Shown: positions 1-8,117 of the stretch, in pieces
Layout of the letters: every line of letters starts with the position of its first letter
Position numbering within the stretch: the first letter of the stretch is position 1
DNA from: Veillonella seminalis
Lineage (GTDB): Bacteria > Bacillota > Negativicutes > Veillonellales > Veillonellaceae
Direction of reading: 5' to 3'
Assembly: GCF_003992065.1 (NCBI RefSeq)
Contig: NZ_RQUZ01000006.1
Coordinates: forward strand, 1-64,000
Length of the DNA: 64,000 nucleotides
The notes under the pieces: generated by a model
The model's input: the letters and a program-made list of their open reading frames with translations, nothing else
What the model was told of the DNA's origin: nothing
Database searches by the model: none
Position numbers and translations under genes: made by a program

Positions 1-98
1 GTGTTATGATTAATAGAGTCCATAGTGATATCGATACCTCGTGTATAAGATTTGTTTTAGCGACATTAATCATAACACAAATCGGTATTCACTATGGA
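1..98. repeat. Two interleaved inverted repeats (order A-B-A'-B')
   Basis: A 13-base sequence at 1-13 (GTGTTATGATTAA) recurs in perfect reverse complement at 66-78. A second 10-base sequence at 19-28 (TCCATAGTGA) recurs in reverse complement at 89-98. The arms are interleaved rather than nested, so this is not one simple hairpin. The block lies at the 5' edge of the broken NTPase gene, where protein similarity is lost. It may be a recombination junction or remnant of an invertible or inserted element. The arms are seen directly; the role is inference. Confidence 0.6.
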
Positions 99-1411
99 TT
101 TTTTATATGTTCAATTTCAGTTTACAATTAACCATTTTAATTCCTTATTTAAAGAGCGTTCAAAAAAAGAGAATTCTGTATTACTCTTTGTATGGTAAGA
201 AAAATTGTAATCAAATTAAAACTGAATTAGTATATCAAAAACTTTTAGGTGAAAAGGATGACGATAGTAAAAGATCTAAGATACTTTATAAAATAAAGAA
301 CCTAATTCCAAAGGGAATATCATTTAAATCTAATATTGGCATAGACATGAACATTGATGTTACATCTATGATTGGTAATTTTATTAAATTAGAAAATAGT
401 ATTATTATATTAGATGATTTTGAGCGTTGTAATTCGGATACAAAAGATATAATGGGATTAGTTGATGATTTATCTAAAGGAGATGGAAATTTTCTTATTG
501 TCGTAGGGAATAAGAAAGAATTATATTATCGTGAAAATGATATTGTAAGAAAAATATATATTAAAAATAATAACAAAAATAATAAAGAAGATTCGGAATG
601 TGTTTTATTTCGTAAAAAGTACTTGGAGGACTTTGAAAAAGTATTTAAATTAGAAATTCATCTAGATACGGATATAGAGACTGTATACGATGAAATATTT
701 ATATCAAGTAATAATGATTTGGCAAACTTTTATAAAGAAAATAAGATTAAAGTTATTCAAGAGTGTGAAAATTTAAACTTTAAAAATATAAGGATATTAA
801 TAAGTGTAAAGAATTCCTTTGACAATATTATAATGGAATTGCAGCGACTAGATAATAGATTTAGTATTGTTCGATATAGCTATAAGTATGCGGATATATT
901 TATTTATTTACTGGTAAGAACTATACAATTTAAATTGGGTATAATTGATTTAAATGATTGTGATAGTACTGTGAATAATTTTCAAGTAGTAAAGAACAGT
1001 GCAGAAAAAAATTATGATATTGATAATTATATGTTTAGTTTTGGATTTATTGATTATTTTATAAAAACGGCTACATTTGATCGATTGTCGATTGAACGAT
1101 TTATTGAAGAAGAACTTAGTAACAACGAAAAATCTAGATTGTCTATATATAAGTATGAAAGATGGGATATTCTTGACACCGATAGAGATATTTTAAACTT
1201 TTTAGAGGAATTATTAGTTGAAATTAATAATAATATGTATTCTGTAGATGTATTTGGTAGGATTATTAATATTTTAGTTACTATTAAATATTGGGCTAAA
1301 ATAGATTTTAATATTGATGAATTTATAAATGCTTTAAAAATTTCGGCAAAAAAATTGAATATAATGAAGATGAGCTTAATAGATTTTCTTGGTCACAGCG
1401 GATGTTTATAG
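41..1411 (+). pseudogene. KAP-family P-loop NTPase, 5'-truncated and frameshifted (first part)
   Basis: The frame is open from a GTG at 41, but family-like sequence only begins near 130, around KKRILYYSLYG. That segment resembles the strand after the P-loop in KAP/YobI-type NTPases. The Walker A segment that should precede it is absent, so the true N-terminus is missing or was replaced. A good Walker B, IIILDDFERC, lies at about residues 121-130, followed by a sensor-like FLIVVGNKKEL. Base composition is far more AT-rich than the rest of the window, which suggests transfer. The frame ends at 1411, but the sensible protein continues in the -1 frame after the A7 run at 1348-1354. KAP NTPases are often membrane-associated and several occur in defence or accessory islands; no specific role can be given here. 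Confidence 0.65.
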
Positions 1412-1887
1412 ATGTTTACAGGGAAGAATGTAGTAATATATTTTTAGAAGTAGAAAAAATTTTAAAAGAGCGGGATAAAGTTAATAAAAATATTAAATTA
1501 TCACTGATACCTTTTTTTGAGAAGCGAAGTTTATTTGATTCGGATTTTTACAAATTTTGTATAGAAAATAGGGAACTTTATTATAGTGAGCGTTCATTTG
1601 CAAATTATCTGCCAGCAAGTGATAGTGCTATTGACTTTATTAATAATTCTTGCACTGCTGAAATTGATAGTTTTTCTCATATTTTAAATTATATATATTT
1701 ACAAATAAATAATTCTGATGAATACTTAATTAATGATGTAGAATATTTAAAGCAGCTTTTACAGGGAGTTAAAAAAATTATAGTAAATGAAAAGCAACAA
1801 ATAGAAAAAGTAAAATTAAATCAATTGGTAGAAACAATAAAAAAATGCATTTCCAAATTATCAAAGGATGAATTATCAATTGGGTAA
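1402..1887 (+). pseudogene. KAP-family NTPase C-terminal part in the -1 frame
   Basis: This frame overlaps the upstream one by 10 bases. Read back past its first ATG, it continues upstream as IEYNEDELNRFSWSQRM up to the A7 run at 1348-1354, which shows it is the continuation of the same gene. The 161-residue part is charged, helical and AT-rich (VEKILKERDKVNKNIKLS), as expected for the C-terminal helical region of a large NTPase. The shift is either an inactivating one-base indel or a programmed -1 frameshift at A AAA AAA. A strong terminator follows immediately. Confidence 0.6.
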
Positions 1888-1889
1888 AA

Positions 1890-1932
1890 AATAGACCATA
1901 ATTAAATTTTAAATTTAATTATGGTCTATTTT
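1890..1932 (+). terminator. Rho-independent terminator after the NTPase gene
   Basis: A near-perfect hairpin has arms of about 20 bases at 1890-1909 and 1911-1930 (AATAGACCATAATTAAATTT and its complement), followed by a T run. It can act on both strands. Confidence 0.8.
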
Positions 1933-2009
1933 TAAATTTATAACTATTATAGAAAATAATGGAATGTTTTAGTATTGCTTCTTAGTGATTAAAAAATAAA
2001 TACGGGAAT

Positions 2010-2267
2010 TTAATGGCAATACGTTGAGTTTGAATTGTTGTTATAGTTCATCATATGATGATAACCATAGCCATTGTTTCCGTCATTGTTATACATCATG
2101 TTATTACGATTATTATCGTTGTTCCCATAATTATTGCCATTATATCCGTAGCATGGACCGCCGTACTGATAACCGTTCATTTGGGAGTTACCGTATGCTT
2201 GAACCATAGGATACGCTGCTAAGCCAATCACAGCGGTAAGTACTAGTGCAGATAACCATTTTTTCAT
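2010..2267 (-). CDS. Small secreted Asn/Gly/Tyr-rich protein
   Basis: 85 residues. The N-terminus is a clear Sec signal peptide: KK, then a hydrophobic stretch (LSALVLTAVIGLAAYPMV), then QA|YG as the likely cleavage site. The mature part is low complexity, dominated by Asn, Gly and Tyr, with an HHMM pair and a terminal Cys-His. Repetitive Gly/Asn/His sequence could bind metal or lie on the cell surface, but no family is recognised. A very good Shine-Dalgarno (AAGGAGGT) precedes the ATG, and a consensus promoter lies just upstream. It is monocistronic, downstream of gph on the same strand. Confidence 0.75.
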   Translation of the reverse strand: MKKWLSALVLTAVIGLAAYPMVQAYGNSQMNGYQYGGPCYGYNGNNYGNNDNNRNNMMYNNDGNNGYGYHHMMNYNNNSNSTYCH

Positions 2268-2302
2268 AATAACAACCTCCTTATATAATACCTTCTGATT
2301 AA

Positions 2303-2331
2303 ATTATAAGTCTTTCGGAGTTGAGAATCAA
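2303..2331 (-). promoter_or_regulatory. Sigma-70-type promoter for the small secreted protein
   Basis: On the minus strand TTGATT (2326-2331) and TATAAT (2303-2308) are separated by 17 bases. The start codon lies about 36 bases further on. Confidence 0.7.
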
Positions 2332-2349
2332 GGAGGGGGTATAGGCATT

Positions 2350-3027
2350 CTATTTATTTAATCTCTCTATAATCTCCAACACTTCCCCCGGCGTATGAGC
2401 CACATGTTTAGCCCCCAGTTCTCTAAGCAACTCCTCATCTCTAAATCCCCAAGTCACAGCAATAGGGAGGAGTCCGGAGTTCTTAGCGGTTTGTAGATCC
2501 ACTTCGGAATCGCCGATATAAACAGCTTCTTCCGAGGTGCTGTTAAGTTCTTTCAAAGCGGCATTAACCATATCCGGCTCCGGTTTACGTTTTCGATCCG
2601 GCGTTTCGCCGATGGCTACGTTGAAGTATTCTTTGAAGTATTGGTCGTTTAAAGCGGTTACGCCTTCTTGCACTTTATTAGATACAACGGCCATTTTGTA
2701 GCCTTCTTTTTTCAAAGCAGCAAGTAGTTCATAGAGTCCGTCATAAGGAGCAGTTTTGTCGTTGTTGTGTTCAGCATAATATTCTTTCAGTTCTGTCAGC
2801 ATGGTATCGAGCTTTTCTTGTGGTACGGTAAGGTCGGTGCCGGTGAGAACGCTGCGTTCTACCAATTTGCCCAGACCATTGCCGACGAAACTGCGAATTT
2901 CCGCTAATGAACGAGTCGGATAATTATGTTTTTTCAAAATATAATTCATGGAATCCATGAGATCGTCCAATGTATTTAAAATCGTTCCGTCGCAATCAAA
3001 AATTATAGTAGTATGGCGTTTCATCAA
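2350..3027 (-). CDS. gph: Phosphoglycolate phosphatase-like HAD hydrolase
   Basis: 225 residues, the normal length for Gph. The HAD motifs are all present: I, FDCDGTILNT near residue 10; II, VVSNK in the middle; III, the Lys in RKRKPEPD; IV, YIGDSEVD with two acidic residues. The cap domain lies between motifs I and II, as in the subfamily that dephosphorylates 2-phosphoglycolate or other small phosphoesters. Substrate cannot be settled from sequence. Two ATGs are adjacent at the start; AAGGAG is spaced well for either. The gene is divergent from the GH2-like gene, with a promoter in the shared intergenic region. Confidence 0.85.
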   Translation of the reverse strand: MMKRHTTIIFDCDGTILNTLDDLMDSMNYILKKHNYPTRSLAEIRSFVGNGLGKLVERSVLTGTDLTVPQEKLDTMLTELKEYYAEHNNDKTAPYDGLYELLAALKKEGYKMAVVSNKVQEGVTALNDQYFKEYFNVAIGETPDRKRKPEPDMVNAALKELNSTSEEAVYIGDSEVDLQTAKNSGLLPIAVTWGFRDEELLRELGAKHVAHTPGEVLEIIERLNK

Positions 3028-3078
3028 TAAATCTCCTTACATTTTTTGCATAATCCCTCGAAATTGCATATTTATTTT

Positions 3079-3107
3079 AGTATAGGTGAAAAAATGTGCA
3101 TTGTAAA
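3079..3107 (-). promoter_or_regulatory. Promoter for gph
   Basis: On the minus strand TTTACA (3102-3107) and TATACT (3079-3084) are separated by 17 bases, upstream of the gph start. Confidence 0.6.
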
Positions 3108-3129
3108 CAGAATTTCCTTCATAAATTCA

Positions 3130-3159
3130 TTGAATAGATATAGGTATTTAGTATATACT
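3130..3159 (+). promoter_or_regulatory. Promoter for the GH2-fold gene
   Basis: TTGAAT (3130-3135) and TATACT (3154-3159) are spaced by 18 bases, 27 bases before the start codon. Confidence 0.5.
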
Positions 3160-3185
3160 TATAAGAGATATAGGAGGAGTCTTTG

Positions 3186-4871
3186 ATGAGTACGATGGAA
3201 TTATTGCAGCCTGTAGCAAACGCATTTCGAGACCGTATAGATTTGCGTGGCAATTGGTTTTTTGCCTTTGATAAATCAAAGGATAAAACCTATGAAACCG
3301 GCGTGGCGCGACAGATGTCGGTACCGGTACCGGCGGCTTTGCAGGATTTATTTGTAAGTCCTGAGGAGCGCAACTATTGCGGTACTATGTGGTATGAACG
3401 CAATATTTATATTTCGAAACGATGGCTCGGTTCGGATGTCTTTTTGCGTTTTGACGGCATCGGCAATCGTGCGGTTGTGTATGTCAACGGCATGGAGGCG
3501 GGCCGCCATGAAGGGGCGTTTGTGTCGACGGTTATTAACGTGACGCGCCAATTACGCTATGGCGAAGAAAATCGCATTATTGTAAAAGTAAATAATGAAT
3601 TGTCCGCTTATACGCTGCCGGCGGGGCAGGCTGTTACATCACCTAAAGGACGTCGCATAAATCAGCCGAATTTTGATTATGAAGTACCGGCCGGTATCTA
3701 TGGCAATGTTACTTTATATACTGTGCCGACAACGCGTTTGACGGATGTTATGGTTCAGACGGTTGAATTGTCTACTGAACAGGCTGTGGTGCAGTATATG
3801 GCTCATGTACAAGGCAATTGCTTGGTGACGGCAACACTACGCGATCGAGATGGTCGCATTGTAGCTACCGGTGTGGGCGGTAATTCCAAGTTGACTGTTG
3901 AAAAACCGCATATTTGGACTGTAGGCGACGGGTATTTATACACTTTGGAACTTGAAGTGAGCCGTTTGGGCAAACAGCATGATGTGTATCATCAGCGTAT
4001 AGGTATTCGTACCGTAGCGGTTGAAGGCGGTAACTTGATGCTTAACGGAACCGTTGTTCGGTTAAAAGCTACTGAGTTGGTAGCGCCGAATATGGCCTTA
4101 GCTGCGAATCCCGTACAGGTTAAACAACAATTTCAACAGTTGCTCGCTATGGGCGGTAATTGTATTTTCAGTAGCGGTCGTCCGGTTTCACCGGAAGTAT
4201 TACAGCTGGCTGATGAAAACGGTATTCTGGTTGTGGCGGAAATGCCGGCAGCCGGTTTATTGGCTAAAGATTTGCAACCGGGCGAGGCGAACTTCAGTAA
4301 AGCCGATGTTAAATCCAGATTATTGGATACTCATAAAGACACGATAGACTCCTTAATAACTCGTGATAAAAATCATCCGTCCATTATTAGTTGGTCATTG
4401 TTATATACTCCGTTAACGATGATGAAAGAGGATGAAACATACTTTACCGATATTGCCGAGACGGCTCTTCAATGTGATTGGGAAAAACGCCCATTGGCGC
4501 TTACTATTACTCAATCCCTCAGCGATATTTGGGCCGGGAATATGAAAGCATACTCCTTATTAATCTTAAAAACTTGGACTAAGCAATGGAGTGCTGATGT
4601 TGAGATCTTGCAAAGTACCATGTATAAAGAATTGGTTGATTGGGAAGCTAAGCAGCCGGAGAAAGCTCTTGCGGTAGTAATGGGGGCAGATTTATCTTCT
4701 GAGTGTTTCGGCATGGAACATTCCTTTGGCTCGTATGCAACTTACCGCGTAGTTTCTGAAAAAGTACAGGAATTGATTACCATGTTAAGTTCAATGCCGA
4801 ATGTACAGGGGCATTTTCTACAAGGTGATGCGGCAAAATTAGCCGACACATTGAAACAAAGTTGGAATTAA
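3186..4871 (+). CDS. GH2-fold (beta-glucuronidase-like) protein, probably without glycosidase activity
   Basis: 561 residues. The start chosen is the ATG at 3186, 7 bases after TAGGAGGAG; an in-frame TTG sits one codon upstream. The N-terminal GH2 sugar-binding jelly roll is clear (IDLRGNWFFAFD, YCGTMWYERNIYI, FDGIGNRAVVYVNG), followed by an immunoglobulin-like domain and a (beta/alpha)8-like region. In active GH2 enzymes the acid/base lies in NEP after the NHPSI segment. Here NHPSIISWSLLYTPL has Tyr-Thr-Pro (about 407-409). The nucleophile motif (T-E-Y-G) is replaced by VVMG (about 497-500). Both catalytic Glu residues are therefore absent, so it may be a carbohydrate-binding or structural protein. 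No signal peptide is seen. It stands alone between a promoter and a bidirectional terminator. Confidence 0.75.
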   Translation: MSTMELLQPVANAFRDRIDLRGNWFFAFDKSKDKTYETGVARQMSVPVPAALQDLFVSPEERNYCGTMWYERNIYISKRWLGSDVFLRFDGIGNRAVVYVNGMEAGRHEGAFVSTVINVTRQLRYGEENRIIVKVNNELSAYTLPAGQAVTSPKGRRINQPNFDYEVPAGIYGNVTLYTVPTTRLTDVMVQTVELSTEQAVVQYMAHVQGNCLVTATLRDRDGRIVATGVGGNSKLTVEKPHIWTVGDGYLYTLELEVSRLGKQHDVYHQRIGIRTVAVEGGNLMLNGTVVRLKATELVAPNMALAANPVQVKQQFQQLLAMGGNCIFSSGRPVSPEVLQLADENGILVVAEMPAAGLLAKDLQPGEANFSKADVKSRLLDTHKDTIDSLITRDKNHPSIISWSLLYTPLTMMKEDETYFTDIAETALQCDWEKRPLALTITQSLSDIWAGNMKAYSLLILKTWTKQWSADVEILQSTMYKELVDWEAKQPEKALAVVMGADLSSECFGMEHSFGSYATYRVVSEKVQELITMLSSMPNVQGHFLQGDAAKLADTLKQSWN

Positions 4872-4920
4872 ATATATTGAAACGCTATAATTTTTAAATT
4901 TTATATTTCTTAATAAACTA

Positions 4921-4968
4921 AAAGAGGAAAGATAAGTTTTGATTCTTATCTTCCCTCTTATTTTTTTA
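4921..4968. terminator. Bidirectional terminator
   Basis: The hairpin arms are AAAGAGGAAAGATAAG and CTTATCTTCCCTCTT with a short loop. T runs flank it on both strands. It separates the GH2-fold gene from the convergent O-antigen ligase gene. Confidence 0.75.
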
Positions 4969-4996
4969 TTCTGTTTTTTATTTCTATAAGTAGATT

Positions 4997-6256
4997 TTAA
5001 GCTTTTTCCAAAACCCTATCGTCAGATTTAGAAGGTTTGTTTTCTGCAATTTCGGCAACAGAATTATCTTCAGCTAATGCCTCTAAACTCAAGCTGATAG
5101 CGATATAGTACCAGTAAAGCTTCATGATGGCTGAAGCATCAAAGGTATAATCGATAAGACCGAAAAGCAAATAGAACGTGGTAGCAGCCAGACGCATGTA
5201 TGCATATGGATTGCCTTTAAAGGTATCTTTTAGCGCACGTACTTCAATGTAGCCGAATAAGATTAAGAAAGCTAAAAGTCCGATAACACCGGATTCTGTT
5301 GTAACCTGAATGAAGTTGTTATGGGTATGTACCATCCGTTGTGTATTTTCAGGCAATTCATAATGTGCTTTATATATTTCGGTGAACTCCCCGGGGCCAA
5401 CGCCAAGGAGAGGATAATCATGTATCATCATGGCGGCGGATTCCCATACAACGATACGATCCGCATTAGAACGGTCTGTCGTCATATTGGTAGTCGATAT
5501 AATTCGTTGTTGCATGCTCGGGCTGGAAGCTACATAAGCACCGATAATGGCTGCTATTACGAGATAGGCAATCGGGAAGTATTTATTTTTACGCCAATAC
5601 TTAAACGAGAAGAACGGTGTGAATGCTAACAGTAACCAACTGCCGCGGCTTTGACCACCGAACAAACCAAGGATATTTGTAAAAATAGAAACAACTGCTA
5701 ATTTTCGTAAGCCCATAGGGAAGATAGTTTCCGCCATAATAATTACCTGTACCGGAATGGTCATGGCGAGAATCGCAGCTAAGTTCAATGGGTTATTACT
5801 AAAGCCCGAAGGACGCGGATTTTTCAAAAATACATGCTGGTAGAAAGCCAATAAAGAATCGAGGTTTAATGAGATAAATACCGCACCTAAGAGCCAAAAC
5901 ATTTGTTTTTTGCTTTTAGCACAGAACGGAATGATAAATAACGGTAAAGCTCGATAAAGCCAAATTTCCAGCAATGCTTTAAAAGATTTTCCCAAGTGTT
6001 CACTTACAAATACAGACGGCACTATGAGGAGAATGGCAATCCCTAAGATTTTTAAATAGGGAAGAGCTTTTTTGATTACAAAATTATCTCTCAACGTGTG
6101 ATTTTTATATTGTTTGTATAGGCTGATTAAAAAGAATAAAATCGCCAGACCATACAACACATTACCGGCACCCATGGAAATTCGTTGCATAAAGAGGGCA
6201 GCTCCTACAAAGAATATTGCATAGGATTCAGTCGTTTTTGTTTTAAAAAAATTCAT
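4997..6256 (-). CDS. O-antigen ligase/polymerase family membrane protein
   Basis: 419 residues with about ten or more hydrophobic segments. The hallmark of the WaaL/Wzy family, a large periplasmic loop with GVGPGEF and HTHNNFIQVTTESGVIG, lies at about residues 285-330. Such proteins join O-antigen or related glycans to lipid A-core, or polymerise glycan repeats, at the outer face of the inner membrane. The C-terminal tail is hydrophilic (KPSKSDDRVLEKA). Its ATG overlaps the stop of the upstream flippase gene as TAATG, so the two are translationally coupled. Ligase versus polymerase cannot be decided from sequence. Confidence 0.8.
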   Translation of the reverse strand: MNFFKTKTTESYAIFFVGAALFMQRISMGAGNVLYGLAILFFLISLYKQYKNHTLRDNFVIKKALPYLKILGIAILLIVPSVFVSEHLGKSFKALLEIWLYRALPLFIIPFCAKSKKQMFWLLGAVFISLNLDSLLAFYQHVFLKNPRPSGFSNNPLNLAAILAMTIPVQVIIMAETIFPMGLRKLAVVSIFTNILGLFGGQSRGSWLLLAFTPFFSFKYWRKNKYFPIAYLVIAAIIGAYVASSPSMQQRIISTTNMTTDRSNADRIVVWESAAMMIHDYPLLGVGPGEFTEIYKAHYELPENTQRMVHTHNNFIQVTTESGVIGLLAFLILFGYIEVRALKDTFKGNPYAYMRLAATTFYLLFGLIDYTFDASAIMKLYWYYIAISLSLEALAEDNSVAEIAENKPSKSDDRVLEKA

Positions 6257-7824
6257 TACTCTTTCCCCCTAAAAAACTTTCCAATTAGAGGCATCCGTTC
6301 GCCGTCGTGACGGTTCAAGCCTTTTAAGAGAACCATAACGATGACATAGATTACACCACCCACAAAGGCGCTGATGGCCATGGCAAAGAATTTATGCATG
6401 ATGCCTTCAAGCGGCGGGTAGAGGAAGAACATGGCCACGCCCATGACGATGGCACTGATGATGTTTTTCCAAAGTAGGGAAAAATCAAGGAAATATCCCG
6501 TATATTTTTTGATCCAAATTAAGTTTAAAAGGGCAGCCACGCCGATGTCGGCAACGGTTGCATAGGCAGCCCCGCTAATGCCGAGCCAAGGAAGAGCGGT
6601 TAAGTTCCAGTTTAAAATAACCTTGGAAATAGCGGCAATCCCCATGTTAATTACCGGCAGAGTCGGTTTGCCGAGACCTTGTAAAACACCGGTTGTTACT
6701 TGGTGCATGCCTAAGAAGAAAATGGCAATAGCCGTAATCTGTGTAGCTTCTGCGGCACGCGGTGCGTTATAGATAACGCTTACTACCGGTTCAGCCAACA
6801 CGTAGAGCATTAAGGTAAATGGCACAGTTGACATAAAGGTAATGCGCATAGCACCGGCCGTGCGGTAGTACACGCCTTTTTTATCGCCCGTCGCATTCGC
6901 ATTGGAGATGGCAGGTACGATACTGGTTGCCAAAGCAGCCGTAATAATTGTTGCCAAGTTGATGAGTGGCACCGCCATACCCGTTAAATAACCGAAGAGT
7001 TCGGTTGCTTGGCTAGTGGTAAAACCGGCTACTTCCAAACGACGCGGCACGATAAACAAATCAAGGTTTGCCACTAACGGTAACATTAAGCTGGCTAAGG
7101 AAATCGGAATGGCCAATTTGATAAGGCGTTTTACAATCGATCCGGAGGATTCGCCGGGACCTTCCGGTTGTTTATGAGCGTCTTCCGGGGATTTCGGTAA
7201 TTTATAATAGTAGTACATAAGTACTAAGAGGGCACCGAAGGCACCGATACCGGCCCCCATGCTGGCACCGCCGGCGGCGGCTCCGAGACTGTAAGAAAGG
7301 AGCATATACGCAGCCCCGAGCATAACAACTACGCGAAGTAATTGTTCAATAATTTGGCTCACAGCAGTTGGCGTCATTAATTGCCAACCTTGTAAATAGC
7401 CGCGGTAACACGAAATGAGTGTTACAAAGAAAATGGCCGGAGCTAAGGCGAGTAAGGCTAAATAAGCTCGGTCATCAATGATATATCCTGATGAAATAAG
7501 CCAATCCGCACCGAACCACATCAGGATACTGAATAGCAGGCCGGTAGCAAAGAGAAGGTAGAAGGATAGTTTGAAAACCTTCTGGGCTCCGCGATAATCG
7601 AAACGGGCAAGTTTTTCCGCAGTTAAAATTGAAATTGCAATCGGAATCCCGGCACTGGATAGTTGCAACGACAAGAGGTAAATAGGGAATGCCATCTGGT
7701 AAATCCCAATACCTTCACCGCCGAGTACACGGGACAGCAAAATCCAGTTGATGCTGCCGATGGCCTTGACCACAAAGCCGGCAATGGTAAGAATAAGAGT
7801 TCCTTGTAAAAATCGGTTAACCAT
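6256..7824 (-). CDS. SpoVB/MurJ-type polysaccharide or lipid-linked glycan flippase
   Basis: 522 residues with about 14 predicted membrane segments. The N-terminus (GTLILTIAGFVVKAIGSINW, then LLSRVLGGEGIGIYQMAFPI) is typical of the SpoVB/MVF branch of the MOP exporter superfamily, which also contains MurJ. These proteins flip undecaprenyl-linked precursors across the inner membrane. It shares one base with the following O-antigen ligase gene, which fits an envelope-glycan job. The organism is not obviously spore-forming, so the name SpoVB is structural only. MurJ function (lipid II) cannot be excluded. Confidence 0.8.
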   Translation of the reverse strand: MVNRFLQGTLILTIAGFVVKAIGSINWILLSRVLGGEGIGIYQMAFPIYLLSLQLSSAGIPIAISILTAEKLARFDYRGAQKVFKLSFYLLFATGLLFSILMWFGADWLISSGYIIDDRAYLALLALAPAIFFVTLISCYRGYLQGWQLMTPTAVSQIIEQLLRVVVMLGAAYMLLSYSLGAAAGGASMGAGIGAFGALLVLMYYYYKLPKSPEDAHKQPEGPGESSGSIVKRLIKLAIPISLASLMLPLVANLDLFIVPRRLEVAGFTTSQATELFGYLTGMAVPLINLATIITAALATSIVPAISNANATGDKKGVYYRTAGAMRITFMSTVPFTLMLYVLAEPVVSVIYNAPRAAEATQITAIAIFFLGMHQVTTGVLQGLGKPTLPVINMGIAAISKVILNWNLTALPWLGISGAAYATVADIGVAALLNLIWIKKYTGYFLDFSLLWKNIISAIVMGVAMFFLYPPLEGIMHKFFAMAISAFVGGVIYVIVMVLLKGLNRHDGERMPLIGKFFRGKE

Positions 7825-8042
7825 TTACTATACTCCCAACTTGATATTCATATGGTAGTTAATATTTTCAATCGCATTTAAGGCTATATTTAACTTCAGC
7901 CTATCAATATTTAATTTTAACATACATTCGAGTAACCTGCATTAGGATTTTGAGAAAGAAGTGATTTAACTTATGGTCAAATAGAATCAAGAGTTTCTAA
8001 AATCTCTGAAAATACTATTTGGGATTACAATTCGAATAAAGA

Positions 8043-8095
8043 GTAAAAAAAGACGAAAACAACAGGAATGAATGCTGATGTTTTCGTCTTTTGAT
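8043..8095 (-). terminator. Terminator of the OFA transporter gene
   Basis: The arms AAAAGACGAAAACA and TGTTTTCGTCTTTT pair around a loop of roughly 20 bases. A/T runs on both sides make it usable in either direction. The rest of the 7825-8117 gap is AT-rich and shows nothing else. Confidence 0.7.
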
Positions 8096-8117
8096 TTAAT
8101 ATGTTAATATTTTAAGT

